From positions 3,968,001-4,032,000 of the forward strand of contig CM034111.1 in the NCBI GenBank assembly GCA_019914945.1: DNA of 64,000 nt. Reading direction: 5' to 3'. Positions 10,110-22,140 of the stretch are shown here, one piece after another. The notes beneath the pieces are model-generated. The model was not told the origin of the DNA. It worked only from the letters and a program-made list of their open reading frames with translations, and did not search any database. How positions within the stretch are numbered: the first letter of the stretch is position 1; each line of letters begins with the position of its first letter. Both the position numbers and the translations under genes were made by a program. The DNA comes from Typha latifolia. Taxonomy: Eukaryota; Streptophyta; Magnoliopsida; Poales; Typhaceae.

Positions 10110-12479
10110 ATGCGTCAACCTCCTCCCACCACCTCTTTCTCCGGTCGCCGCGCCTTCTACCTACGCCTCATCTCTGCCGCTTCCACCCTCCTCCACCTCG
10201 ACCAGATCCTCGCCCACTCCATCCTCTCCGGTCACCACCCCACCGACCTCATCTCCGCCACCGCCTTCCTCCGCCGCTCCTCCGACCTCTCCGCCCCCTC
10301 GTCCCACCTCCTCCTCCTCTTCTCCTCCTTCCTCAACCCCGACATCTTTTTCTTCAATCTCCTCCTCCGCTCCCTTTCTCTCTCCGATTCCTCCCCTTCC
10401 ACTTCCCTCTCCCTCCTCTCCTCTCTCCCCCGCCGCCATTTCCGGCCCAACTCCTTCACCTACGCCTTCGCCGCCGCCTCAACCTCTTCCTCCCTCTCCT
10501 CTGCTCGAATCCTCCATGCCAGGATCGTCGCTGATGGATTTGGCGCTGACCCATTTGTTGGTTCCGCTCTTACTGTTGTGTACTTGAATTTCGCGCAAAT
10601 CTCGGCTGCAGAGAAGGTGTTTGATGGAATACCGAACCCAGATACTGTCTTGTGGAACACTCTTTTATCTGGGTTGGTCAAAAATAAATTTTTTGATAAA
10701 GCTTTGGGTGTTTTCCAGCGAATGGTGGATGTTGGTAGTGCGAAATTTGATTCCACTACCATTTCGGTGGTCCTGCCTGCCTGCGCGGAGCTGAAGGTTT
10801 TGAACTTAGGGATTGGATTGCATTGCTTGGGTGTGAAATCAGGGTTGGGTAGACATACCCATGTGATTACTGGTTTGATTTCTATGTACTCCAAGTGTGG
10901 AGATGTTACTGCAGCAAAATTGTTGTTTGATGAAATGCCTGAGCCGGATTTGGTAGCTCACAATGCTATGATATCTGGATACTCTTCAAATGGGCATGTT
11001 GTGTCTTCCATGGGGTTGTTCAAGGAGTTGCTGCTTTCAGATGGGAAGGCGAACTCGAGCACCATGGTCGCATTGGTCCCAGTGTTTAGTCCCTTTGGCC
11101 ATGAATTGCTTGTTCAATCCTTGCATGGATTTTCTGTAAAAGCAGGGCTTGATTTGAATTCTCTGGTGTCAACAGCGCTTACCACTGTGTATTGCAGGCT
11201 GAATGATATGCAATTGGCCCGGAGAGTTTTTGACTCAATGCCAGAGAAGAGCATGGAATCGTGGAATGCCATGATATCAGGATATGCCCAGAATGGTTTG
11301 ACGGAGATGGCGATCTTGCTCTTCCGGGAAATGCAAGCGCTTGATGTCCGGGCTAATCCCATCACGGTCACTAGCATATTATCGGCTTGTGCACAGCTCG
11401 GAGCTCTATCGTTAGGGAAGTGGGTGCACTGGATAATCGCCAAAGAAGATCTTGAGCTCAATGTCTATGTCTCGACAGCGCTGATCGACATGTATGCAAA
11501 GTGTGGGAATATCACTGAAGCGAGAAGGATATTTGATGGTATGTTAGAGAAGAATGTAGTCTCTTGGAATGCCATGATACTGGGCTATGGCCTCCATGGC
11601 CGAGGTCTTGAAGCCCTTAATCTCTTTAAGGACATGGTAAATGCTTGCATTGCTCCCACTGGGGTGACCTTCCTGTCAGTTCTCTATGCATGCAGCCATG
11701 GTGGATTGGCGAAGGAGGGTCATACAATCTTTCAATCCATGACCCGCGAGTATGGTATTAAGCCCGGCCCTGAGCACTACACTTGCATGGTGGACCTCCT
11801 TGGCCGAGCTGGTCAGCTGAATGAGGCCTTTGAGTTTATTAAGGGTTTTCCAGAGAGTGCAAGTCCTGGTGTTTGGGGTGCCTTGCTTGGTGCCTGCATG
11901 ATCCATAAGGAAACGAGCCTTGCACAACTGGCTGCGGAGAAATTGTTTAAACTTGAACCTGAGAATACTGGTTACTATGTTCTCCTCTCCAATATACATT
12001 CAGCTAAAAAGAACTACACAGAAGCAGCTGTGGTGAGACAGGAGGCCAGGAGCAAGAAGCTAGTAAAAACACCAGGGTGCACTCTGATAGAGATTGGCGA
12101 TGTGCCACATATCTTTACATCTGGTGACCAGGCTCATCCCCAATCAGCGGCTATCTACAGAATGTTGGAAAATATGACTTCAAAGATAGTAGAGACAGGG
12201 TACCGGGCAGAAACTGATGCTGCTCTCTATGATGTATTGGAGGAAGAAAAGGAACATATGGTTAGGGTTCACAGTGAAAAGCTGGCAATTGCTTTTGGTC
12301 TCATTAGCACAGAGCCAGGGAGTGAGATTAGGATAATCAAGAACCTCAGGGTTTGCTTGGACTGCCATAATTTTACCAAGTTGCTATCTAAGATAACTCA
12401 AAGGTTGATTATAGTAAGGGATGCTACTAGATTCCATCATTTTAGAGATGGTGTTTGCTCATGTGGTGATTTTTGGTGA
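10110..12479 (+). CDS. DYW-type pentatricopeptide repeat protein (organellar C-to-U RNA editing factor)
   Basis: An intronless gene of 789 residues. A run of PLS-type PPR motifs occupies about residues 60-590, with repeated WNAMISGY or WNAMILGY cores. E/E+ motifs follow, then a DYW deaminase domain to the C-terminus. The deaminase signature is intact: HSE at 721-723 and CLDC at 749-752. The protein ends in DFW instead of DYW. PLS repeats bind one organellar RNA site and the DYW domain deaminates cytidine. Gene context and similarity suggest the orthologue of Arabidopsis At4g30700 (DYW9/MEF29), from memory. The N-terminal 90 residues are Ser/Leu-rich, compatible with an organelle transit peptide. 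The first 400 bp are extremely C-rich and GC falls sharply downstream. An out-of-frame ATG lies 8 nt upstream of the chosen start. Confidence 0.93.
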   Translation: MRQPPPTTSFSGRRAFYLRLISAASTLLHLDQILAHSILSGHHPTDLISATAFLRRSSDLSAPSSHLLLLFSSFLNPDIFFFNLLLRSLSLSDSSPSTSLSLLSSLPRRHFRPNSFTYAFAAASTSSSLSSARILHARIVADGFGADPFVGSALTVVYLNFAQISAAEKVFDGIPNPDTVLWNTLLSGLVKNKFFDKALGVFQRMVDVGSAKFDSTTISVVLPACAELKVLNLGIGLHCLGVKSGLGRHTHVITGLISMYSKCGDVTAAKLLFDEMPEPDLVAHNAMISGYSSNGHVVSSMGLFKELLLSDGKANSSTMVALVPVFSPFGHELLVQSLHGFSVKAGLDLNSLVSTALTTVYCRLNDMQLARRVFDSMPEKSMESWNAMISGYAQNGLTEMAILLFREMQALDVRANPITVTSILSACAQLGALSLGKWVHWIIAKEDLELNVYVSTALIDMYAKCGNITEARRIFDGMLEKNVVSWNAMILGYGLHGRGLEALNLFKDMVNACIAPTGVTFLSVLYACSHGGLAKEGHTIFQSMTREYGIKPGPEHYTCMVDLLGRAGQLNEAFEFIKGFPESASPGVWGALLGACMIHKETSLAQLAAEKLFKLEPENTGYYVLLSNIHSAKKNYTEAAVVRQEARSKKLVKTPGCTLIEIGDVPHIFTSGDQAHPQSAAIYRMLENMTSKIVETGYRAETDAALYDVLEEEKEHMVRVHSEKLAIAFGLISTEPGSEIRIIKNLRVCLDCHNFTKLLSKITQRLIIVRDATRFHHFRDGVCSCGDFW

Positions 12480-14173
12480 TTCTTGAACCATCTTTTCCCG
12501 TGTAGTGAATATCCCAGTTGCTGAGCATTGTTTCATTTTCGATTTGAAGAGCAGCATATTTTAAAGTAATTTTCTTAGTCTATCCTTAAACGGTACTGAC
12601 TAATGTTGGTGAACTAGCAAAGCCAATGCATGGTTATACAGAAGCATTGTCAAATACTAATTATGGTCAGCAGAGGATTTTTAGGCACTAGCGACAGTGG
12701 TGCTAAAAATGTTATAGAGTTAAGCACTGAGAGAACTTGGGTCCTGTGAAATGCATTTCTCATATAGTAATGTTATGAAGAAGATAATCAGAGCATGAGA
12801 CATGGTGAGAGGTGCAGTATGCAGATCTGTACTTTGAAATTTTCCCTGGAAACTAGGTATAAGCAAATTCTCCAAGGAAACTTGTTAAGGATGTCACAAT
12901 GATCTTTTCGAAAGGGAAGAACCCTACCCTCATCTGTAAAAGGTTGTTTTCAAGACTTGAACCATCTTCTTCTTTTCAATGCAAGGGGCAAACTGTACTG
13001 CCGCACCAAGCAAGATCCCTGGAAACTTGTGAGGATAATACACTAGTTGGGAATTAAGCATCAGGATGCTGAACTTTCTGTGACAGTTATTATAATAATA
13101 ACCAGAATAGTGGAACAAAGAAGAACAAAGAAGTCTAAAAGACTTGGTATAAGAAACCAGCTTGTCTGACTCAATAAATTATTTGTGGAACAACAGAGTA
13201 ATCAATTTGGGCATAGCCCCCAAAACACTCATCTTTGAAGAATTGAGCAATTGTCAGCATTCATGGCATCAGGAAATCTTAACTACATACCTTGGAACAC
13301 ATCAGTTACTTTCTTACATTGCCCATATATATTGATTGGTAAGGTACCAGACCGATTACAGCATTTGTAATAACCCTAACAAACTTTTGTACACTAACAA
13401 TGTAAGTGCAGGAACATCTTTTCCCTCCACAGCTTATATTCATAGTGTCAGACAGTATGAGAACTCTTAATTGCAGAATTTAAGATTATACAGCTCATTA
13501 AAAGCATCGATACAATTCTTTTTCCCAGATTATCTGACTCATTTTCCTTGCCAGTTTCATCTGCCTCCGTTTGATTACACCATGTATGATCAGGCTGCAA
13601 GTATTAACCTTGTAAAACCCAAGACCGAGAATAAATACATTGATATTCAAGAACATTATGCACCATATTCTGTGAAGATTTATACTTGGAAACTCTAAGC
13701 AAGCAAACAACTACAGGCAATTGGATGTGAATATTGTTTCCTCATTTGCATAGAAGAATGTGATAGAACCAGCATCACAAAACCATCTGACACACCCTTG
13801 AACACTGACAGCAATAAGCCACTAGACACGATCATTTGGTGTCAGCTAGCTTGCGAGCACTATCTGAAACAATTCTTCTGTTGATTTTCGCAAAACTGAT
13901 TAGATACAAGAAATACCAGTTCTCCTGTATCAGCTCACAACTTATCGGGATCAAATCTCACCCTTTTGCATACTGAGAGTATTTGAAAATTTCTCAAGTG
14001 TGCTTTAAGTCTGTCATGCACTCAGGAATCAAACATGCATAAGCGGTAGCATCCTTCACATTGCACTTCTTATCCAGGAAGAATAAGGCATGAAGAAGAG
14101 TCCAAGAATCATTTAGTTTGTGCCCGAATCTTTTGTGTGTGAAATGAAATAAATCTTTGTAGGCAACTGAGGG
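12480..14173. other. Convergent spacer between the two PPR genes
   Basis: The PPR genes point toward each other, so both 3' UTRs and polyadenylation regions should lie here. No further coding sequence or repeat was recognised. Confidence 0.5.
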
Positions 14174-16231
14174 TCACCCATTTTCCATACCCACAGAGCT
14201 ACATCCTGGCAACTTCACTAGTCCTCTTCCCTTCATTAATCGTCTGACTGCAAGAGCTTCAGACCACCTTCCAAATGAAGTGTACAAGTTGGACATCAAC
14301 ACATAATAATCTGGTGTCTCAGGCTGCAACTCCATCATCCTCCTGATTGCAACTTCTCCGAGTTCCAACCTTGAATGGAGTCTGCATCCATGAATAAAAG
14401 CTCCCCACACACTAACATGTGCTTGCATTGGCATCTTCTCTATGAACTGTAATGCTTCCTCAAGCTCTCCAGCACGGGCAAGCATATCGACCATACATGC
14501 ATAATGTTTCATGGAAGGAACAATGTTGTAATGATGTGTCATGCTATCAAAATACTTCTTGCCTTCACAAATCAGCCCAGTATGGCTACAAGTGGAAAGA
14601 ATGCTTGTAAATGTTACGTCATTGGGCTGCAACTCTTCTTTCAGCATGTTGTTGAAAAGATCTAAGTAACTGATTGAATCACCTTGCACACCATAACCAT
14701 CCAACATTGCACACCAAGATACAGTGTTATGGTCACTCATCTCATCAAAGACTTTTCGAGCGGATATTGCATCGCCACATTTGTTATAGAAGTTTAAAAG
14801 AGCAGTACTGATATAGATATTGGACAGAAGGAAATGCTTTACAGCATAAACGTGGAAGGAACTGCCAATGTGTAAAGCTCCCAAAGAAGCACAAGCAGAG
14901 AGAGCACTCACCACAGTGATGGCATCAGGTGAACAGCCGTATGACCTCATTTGGTTAAAGAGTAACAAAGCTTGATAGCCTAAGTCATTCTGAGAATATC
15001 CTGCTATCATTGAATTCCAAGTAACAATATCTTTCTTCTCTATCCGTTTGAAAATTCTACTAGCTTCAGATATGGCACAACACTTTGCATACATATCAAC
15101 AAGAGCATTCATCACAACAGCAAACTCTTCTACACCTAATTTAATCCCAAGCATGTGAATTGATCTGCCCAAATTCAAATTTTGCAACTGTGCAGAAGCA
15201 GAAAGAATACTAGCTATGGTAACAGAATTAGGAACCATAGTTGACCGTTTCTTGTCAGAAAACAGCCTTAAGGCCTCAAGAGGAAGTCCTTTCTGCGTGT
15301 ACCCAACAATCATAGCAGTCCATGCAACAATATCAGCATTGTAGAGCCCATCGAAAATATGGCGAGCATCTATAAATTTCCCGCACTTCACGTACATATC
15401 TAGAAGTGCAGTACCTACGTAAGAATTCATACCAAAACCATATTTTATAACGCAACCATGAATCCACTTTCCCTGGTGCAAAGCATCTAACAATGAACAA
15501 GCAGTTAGTAAGCTCCCCATCGTGTACTCGCTAGGCTTAACAAGTACCCTTCTCATCTCATTAAATAAAACCAACCCTTCTTCTGCACATTTATTCTGAA
15601 TATAACCGCAAATGATGGAAGTCCACGTAACAACATTCCCATCATGAATTTGATCAAAAACCTTATGAGCACATTCCATATCTCCAGATTTTGCATACAT
15701 ATCAATCAAACTGTTTAGCACGAAACAATCTGGGTCTCCAATTTTAACAATTTGGCAATGTATCTTCTTTCCCTCATCAAAATCAAGCAATTTTATGCAG
15801 CTTTTCAGTACAAGAGAGAAGACAACATCATCTTCTTCTCGCAGGGAACATCTCATCTCCCTGTAAAAACCAATAGCTTCATCATAGCGCTCATTCAAGA
15901 CATACCATCTAAGCATCACCTTCCATGAATAAAGATCTGGGTCAGGAATTCCATCGAACAACTTGCGGGCAGACTCGGTGTCGCCCAAAGAACCATAGGA
16001 ACTAACCAATTTGGTCTGAATCGGGAGGAAATGGTGTGAACCATGAACGACGAGTAGGCCATGGAGCTTCTTGAGGGAGATGAGATTAGTGCAGGAATCA
16101 AGAAGGGAGGTGGGACGGACGGGAGTTATCCAGGCAATGGGAAGAGAGGTAAAGGTATCCGTCTTTGGTCGTAGAACTGTGGATAGATATCTCTTATTTA
16201 GCATAAGATACGGTTTTATTCTTCTCTTCAT
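14174..16231 (-). CDS. E-type PLS pentatricopeptide repeat protein, mitochondrial or plastid
   Basis: An intronless gene of 685 residues on the minus strand. The N-terminus is rich in Arg/Lys, Leu and Ser (MKRRIKPYLMLNKRYLSTVL), as for an organelle presequence. About residues 45-560 hold repeated PLS-type PPR motifs with cores such as WNSMIAGYSQND and WTAMIVGYTQKG. The C-terminus has an E motif (VWGAFIHGCRLH, then YVLMSNLYTSFGRW) and ends shortly after LVKLPGCSSVG. There is no DYW deaminase domain, so any editing role would need a DYW partner in trans. Sequence character resembles Arabidopsis At2g03380; this is recall, not a search. The start is the first in-frame ATG. A TATATATATATA run lies about 30-45 bp upstream of it on the coding strand (16,264-16,277). 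Confidence 0.9.
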   Translation of the reverse strand: MKRRIKPYLMLNKRYLSTVLRPKTDTFTSLPIAWITPVRPTSLLDSCTNLISLKKLHGLLVVHGSHHFLPIQTKLVSSYGSLGDTESARKLFDGIPDPDLYSWKVMLRWYVLNERYDEAIGFYREMRCSLREEDDVVFSLVLKSCIKLLDFDEGKKIHCQIVKIGDPDCFVLNSLIDMYAKSGDMECAHKVFDQIHDGNVVTWTSIICGYIQNKCAEEGLVLFNEMRRVLVKPSEYTMGSLLTACSLLDALHQGKWIHGCVIKYGFGMNSYVGTALLDMYVKCGKFIDARHIFDGLYNADIVAWTAMIVGYTQKGLPLEALRLFSDKKRSTMVPNSVTIASILSASAQLQNLNLGRSIHMLGIKLGVEEFAVVMNALVDMYAKCCAISEASRIFKRIEKKDIVTWNSMIAGYSQNDLGYQALLLFNQMRSYGCSPDAITVVSALSACASLGALHIGSSFHVYAVKHFLLSNIYISTALLNFYNKCGDAISARKVFDEMSDHNTVSWCAMLDGYGVQGDSISYLDLFNNMLKEELQPNDVTFTSILSTCSHTGLICEGKKYFDSMTHHYNIVPSMKHYACMVDMLARAGELEEALQFIEKMPMQAHVSVWGAFIHGCRLHSRLELGEVAIRRMMELQPETPDYYVLMSNLYTSFGRWSEALAVRRLMKGRGLVKLPGCSSVGMENG

Positions 16232-16753
16232 TATTCCATTGGTGAAATCACACTTATGGAGAACTATATATATATATCCTTAATTGCATATTAGAACAGA
16301 GAGGCCCTTCTGTTGCAGGACAAATTATATTTTACACCCTCCCAATTTCCTTTATTACATGTTTGGCTGCAGGGAAGTGAGGGAAGTAAAGTCCATAGTT
16401 TCAGTAACTCACTTTCTATTGTTTGGTCAAAGAAAGTGCGTTAGAAAGCCACTAGTTAGACTTCCTGTATAAGAGTTAGATATACCCCTGAAACATCCCA
16501 AAAGTCCATGTTTTAACTCAATCCTTATAGTCCAGTCGGCTGCCCTAATTCCCTCTATAGTGTGTGTTATATTTTATATAGAGTTGCTTGTCTTTAGAAT
16601 ACAGTTTAAGCTGAGTTAAAATTAAGATACTATAAGCATTGACAATTGGAAAGCTGAGTATAGTTTCACTTGTAAGATGTTTAAGTTTTAAAGTTAATTG
16701 TTTATCTAAATCTAATATCTTTGGTGAATATAAAAAACTCTAAGCTGTCTTCG

Positions 16754-17101
16754 CCCTCGTTCATTTTACGAATAATTTTTTTTATTCTAAAATATAACTC
16801 CTTATTTCAAAATAACACTTGAACACTATAATAATCTCATTTTAAAATTCAAATACTATTAATCAAAATTATTACTAATTTATCCTTAATGTCTATCACA
16901 TTAATATACTTTATGACAAATCAAACATAATTTTTTCTTATCTTTTCCTTCACTTTATATTATATCAAAGATAATTATTACACTTTTATTTTAAAATACA
17001 AGTGAATAGAAAATTAGTTATTCCTAAAATAAAGATATTATTTGGAAATAAAAAAAAGAATACTTATTTTATAATTGACCTTATTCCTAAAGTAAACAAG
17101 G
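16754..17101. mobile_element. MITE, 348 bp
   Basis: The left end CCCTCGTTCATTTTACGAAT and the complement of the right end, CCTTGTTTACTTTAGGAATA, form an imperfect terminal inverted repeat. The interior is AT-rich and non-coding. Confidence 0.6.
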
Positions 17102-17563
17102 TATTGGTGTATAATCTAACTAGTACTCTGGCATAAATGTAGTCTTTAGTTTCATTTGTATGTAAAACTCAAGGTTGTTCTAAACTTTTCTATTGTCTAT
17201 GTTTCAATTTGGTGAATCTATCAAGAGTGTCGATGATTAAATTCTATCAAACCATAACAAAGGTCATATGTTTAATTCTCTATGTGTGATAAGATTAATA
17301 TTTGGTGAATCTTCCACTAAAGTGTTATATGTATATGTCTATGATTTATTATTATGTTTAATTTATTATAAGAGCTGACTCAAAAAGTATATATATATAT
17401 ATCAAGACAGATTAATTTTTTTTATCTAATCTTTGATTAACATATGGGCTCATGATATATCAAAATTACTAATAAAACTACAGTGAAATATAAGCATGAA
17501 GACATTTGTTCAAAGATTGAACATGTTAAGTATGTGACAAAGAATATTGTATCTTAATTTATA

Positions 17564-17890
17564 GGAAGATTTGCATATAATACCTTGTTTCTAAAGAAAT
17601 TATGGTTTACATCCTATATTTTTAATATTTACAAATCGATTCCTATAATTTAGCGAATATGTATAGAAAATACAATACTGTTAGATTTAATTTAAATTAT
17701 TAAATATCTAGGTTAAGTTAACTATACTAAAAAAATATAAAAATATCTTCAACCAAGTTATACTAAAGGGAATTTTAGTTCAAATCTAACTCAAGATATT
17801 TTATACATAGGGTTTGATATGTAAATAGTAAAAATATAGAGTTTAAATTATAATTTTGTTAAAAAAGCAAAGTGTTACATGCAAATTTCC
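17564..17890. mobile_element. MITE, copy 2 of the family at 9,578
   Basis: Left end GGAAGATTTGCATATAATAC; the complement of the right end begins GGAAATTTGCATGTAACACT. Internal similarity to the first copy includes AGTTAACTATACTAAAAAAA and AGCGAATATGTA versus AGCAAATATGTG. Confidence 0.7.
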
Positions 17891-18949
17891 TTATTTTTAT
17901 TCAAATGAGTTACACAAAGATAAATAACCCTTTATTTTTATTTTTTGTTAAATTTTAATCATGGTCATATAGAATCATCCCTAAAATGATATATTTGAAA
18001 AGTTAGATAATTTACATAAAAATTAAAATAATTTAAAAATGTAAAAATAAAGTGATAATTATGATCTTTGAAAAAAAAAATTTTATCACAGCTATAGATA
18101 GAAACCCTCACAAACCTACATACACAATTTAAATTACGAGAAAGAGTATACTATATTACTTTTTGAGAATTGTGTCATAACAATTTTAGGATAGTAAATA
18201 TGAACGATACAACCTTCTTGTGTTATCAAGTTCCTCAGTTTTGATCAAACAGTCTCCTGATCCCCCATTTTCTTCTGATAAAGTAATTATAACAATCTGA
18301 GAGATAATAAATACTTCTTATTAATGGGAAAAAGTCAAATACCTTTTTTTGCACAACTTGTGGATCATAAGGATCTTGTTAAGTTCTAATTTCGGTCTCA
18401 AAATAAGAAGAGGTCCAAAAGGGAAGCTACTATTCCTAACTCGTGGGCTCAATTATTCAAAAAAATCAAGATCAGTAGAAGTTGACCAAAGTGACATTTT
18501 CACTTAAAACTATATATTAAAGTGCCTCGAGTCATCCTTCTAGAGAAGGATACGCGAGTTTTGATCTTGAGTAATTACATAGTAGTAGGGTTCAGTGGAA
18601 TTTTAGCTTAATAAGAAAATTCCTAAGCTAGCCCTCTCATTCATCTTATTTGATAAAAGAAGCACGACGGTGAAAATTGGTGTATATACTCTAAGTCATA
18701 TATATGGGAGCGGGATTTTCCTTCTTCAAGTTCAATTTTGAAGCCAATATCCTTAATATTATCACATGAGGTTCTTGGACGTTTGGCCTTTCACTAGATT
18801 CTTTGGCTTCCAAATTTTTAATCTCTCATAAAGGGGAGCAAATCGACAAATGTCTGAATTTAGGCTTACCTAATGAGTATTGGCTGTTTGTTTAAAATTG
18901 TTTCATATACCTTTTTTCGAACAAGAGGTTGATTTGCTTGAGTTTGCAT
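17891..18949. other. AT-rich spacer, nothing recognised
   Basis: No gene, RNA or terminal repeat could be supported here. Confidence 0.4.
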
Positions 18950-21717
18950 TAAAATTGATCTCTCAGCCTTTTTAAAGCAATCAACTAAGATCAAGCTACC
19001 TAAGGAGAAGAATTTTAAGCTGAAATACTCCCTCTCCAAATACTCATACTCCTTACGTTGGTAGAACCCACGTGGTTCCCACTTGACCCGTTAATTAATA
19101 ATTGTATATAATATATAGGATAAAACTCAATATTTTTACAAATAAAACAAGCTAAATTGAGTTTAAATTACCACAGGTAGCAACAAGCTCTAAAATATAT
19201 ATTCATACATCTCATCAAAATAAATGCCCATGTAGGAGCTATAATTAATATAACTTATTTTACAAACTAAATCTGAACTGAGGATCGATATTGCATATAT
19301 GATCATCTATCTAATGCAAAATAAATAAAAAAAATATAATCCGATTTTTACCAGCTCCTCCATAGACTCGTAGTCAGCTACTAATGTAAAGAATATTTTC
19401 ACCAAAAGTTGGTAAGCATAAAGCCCAATAATACCCAATAATTATATATCTCTTCAGTCTAAAAATAAGATAACAAAGGATGTCGCATGGTATATATGTA
19501 TGTCAATATGCTCATAGTAATACGTCCATACAACTTATTCATATTAATAGCTCACATGTATTAATAAAAGAACACATGATATGTATTATTTAAACTATCA
19601 AGTCATTTATATCAAGCTCACACTGAGCCATAGCCATAATTATCATAACATGCACAAAAAACTATCCACCACATAATAAACATAGTATCAAAATTCTTTT
19701 CGAATATCGATGAGGGATAGATAACTAGTGGTAATGCCGCCCGTACATGCTTGGTGACATTACATATGACTGGTTGTCTATGGCCACCAGATTGAGGACC
19801 CTGGCCATAAGCCCATATCATGCACATATAGTAGAGTTATCGCTCAGAGTGGAAACAAGAGCACACTATATAAACGTCCTGACCTTGTGTCATTGGGTAC
19901 CGCTAAGTCTATGATCCCTACCTCTCAATTATAATTTCAGATCGCTTAGTATCTAACTTCCGTATTTTGTAGTATTAAGCCTACTCAAATTGACACACAT
20001 AGTGTTTGAGAGTCCTCTCCTGACCTAATGACCTTAGGTATTGATCGATATATATATACACTTTGTCCCCTAACCCTAGGCTGGGCAATATTAAGATGAA
20101 ACTTAACTACATGTCGTACGTGCAAATGGTGTAGTGATTAACATTATCAATCATAAGACATGCACATCAAAAATATCAAAATCAGAAATGCTCCAATAAT
20201 CCATGAATAACTTTGAAGTAGTATTTTAAATATACTTAAGCTGAATAGTGAATAAACATCTACATATGTATGATATGAATACGATAAACTTATAAAGTAA
20301 AACATCACTTCAATGTTATAATATTACTAGACTATAGAGAATTTATTTGACTATCTTAGCTTCTAAGTTAATCAACTTTAACTGCGCCACAAATCATCCT
20401 ACCACGATAATGAATCTACCTCAATAATAAAAATAATATACATAAGCACAAGGCTACCTAAATTAATTATTTAATTAATCTACAGATAGCTATTACGAGT
20501 TTGGGGTATGTCCACCTAAGAATCCTTATATTTATTAATTAGATAGAGTTGGTATATTAATTTTAATAGTATGACACACTATTAAGGGTTATTAAATAAA
20601 ATCATCATCATGATCACTATTTCCCTAATAATTGTTGATTGAATAAATATAAACTACATTTAATTTACTTATTGAATATTAAAGCATATTTAATAATATT
20701 ATTATTATTTATTAATATTGATTTATAATAATTATTATAACTAATCAAAACTACTCTCTAAAAAATGATTAATAAATGAGACTCAAATTGACAAAGATAA
20801 TTAAATAAAATAAATAAATTAAAGATCAACAAATCTATTTGGCTAGCCCAAGGCCCAAAGTAATAGGTTGGGTTGTAACTAACCCAAAGGTTAGGTTAGA
20901 AGCCCAAACTAGCTAAAATTGTCACTTTGGCTAGGCTGCAGCCCAACCCACAATAGATATGGGTTGGGCCACAATACAACCCATAATAGTATTGAGCTGG
21001 GCTGCAGCTCAACACACAATTTCGAGTGGGCTGCTAGCAACCTAACCTAACCAAAGAATTGGGCTAGATCGCAACCCAATCAAACCAAGCCCGTGCTAGG
21101 CTGGGCCGCACTAAGCCCGGCCCAACCACACAACATCCCCCTTCCTCCCCTAAAGTAAGTTGAGGAGAAGGGGAGTGGCTGCTAGAGAACACCACCATCG
21201 GTAGCCAACCAACACATGCCCACCCTCTTCTCTCATGTTGGGGGTAGTGTTCATAGCCCATAGGTAGCCGGCAACGAGGGGGATGGCTCCTCCATGGTCG
21301 GCGGCCATGGATTTGGCCCAACATTGCCTGGGCTACGAGAGCCCCGAAACAAGGTGCCGTCAGCTTCCTCTTGTGAATGGGAAGCTTCCAAGATGGCCAA
21401 GGGGAGGAGATGTGAGCGTTGATGGCTAAAAATTGGCTCAAATGTCGACGAGAGGAGGCTATCATGTGCAGCCTCCATCGGGGAACGAGACGATCCACAA
21501 AGGGTATCACCAATAAGGGGGTGGTGAGAGGAAACATTTGGGACCATGGTAGAAGGCATGAGGCTGTAGGCCGGCCAAATTTTTGGCGAAATTGAGAGAA
21601 AAAAATGCGGAAGAAAAATATTAAATACTTTATTAAACCCAAATTACTCATACCTAGTTAAAGAGGATGTTCCGGTGCATTGTTCCATGGGGTTGGCGTC
21701 CTTCTATGACTCTTCGG

Positions 21718-21769
<52 letters not shown>

Positions 21770-21891
21770 GTTATGGCGTTGGTTACGAGAGATAAAAGAG
21801 AGGAAAATATAAGAGAGGGAGGAGGAGGAGGACGTAGGGGAGTGGGGAAAGTGCACAAGACATTTTTTTTAACATAGTATTGGATGTTACA
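18950..21891 (-). mobile_element. Probable LTR-retrotransposon-derived block (minus orientation)
   Basis: The right boundary reads GGATGTTACA; on the minus strand this is TGTAACATCC, a start typical of plant Ty3/gypsy LTRs. To the left follow a (GA)n run, GC-rich sequence, repeated GCCCAACC motifs and AT-rich sequence with no intact polyprotein domain. The right boundary abuts a LINE fragment, suggesting insertion into it. The left boundary is uncertain and no partner LTR was identified, so the class is tentative. Confidence 0.35.
21721..21762. repeat. (GA)n microsatellite
   Basis: About 20 uninterrupted GA units inside the LTR-like block. Confidence 0.95.
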
Positions 21892-22140
21892 CAAGTTGTC
21901 GCTTATAAAAATCTTTTAACAGTATATTTTCCATGCGGTTGCATTGGACATAATCAAGTTACTAACGATGGCCTGAGTCATCCCCCTAGGGTCGGTAAAG
22001 GTGGGATGAGTGGTGGTGCAACACAGACCACCACCTCATCAGTCTCGACTCCCTGTGAGAATCTTTTTTTGGTCTGTGGATCAAAGTTTAGAAGAAAGAA
22101 TGCCGACCTTGCAACTTCGGTGGACCAGCTTTGAATTCTG
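21892..22140 (+). mobile_element. LINE ORF1 zinc-knuckle fragment
   Basis: The reading AYKNLLTVYFPCGCIGHN matches the zinc-knuckle segment following DUF4283 in plant LINE ORF1 proteins (family pattern: YENLP, a Cys, then FxCGxxGH). The first zinc-binding Cys has become Tyr. The reading frame ends at 22,134. Only this fragment remains. The LTR-like block begins exactly at its left edge. Confidence 0.55.

Noticed and set aside
10102..10587. 161-codon Ser/Pro-rich frame overlapping the DYW PPR gene
   Set aside because: It is an alternative reading of the C-rich 5' end of the PPR gene with no domain. It is kept only as a possible translation-control feature.
21064..21651. Minus-strand ORF of 195 codons in the LTR-like block
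   Set aside because: It resembles no protein family, begins in AT-rich sequence, and lies in probable non-coding LTR sequence.
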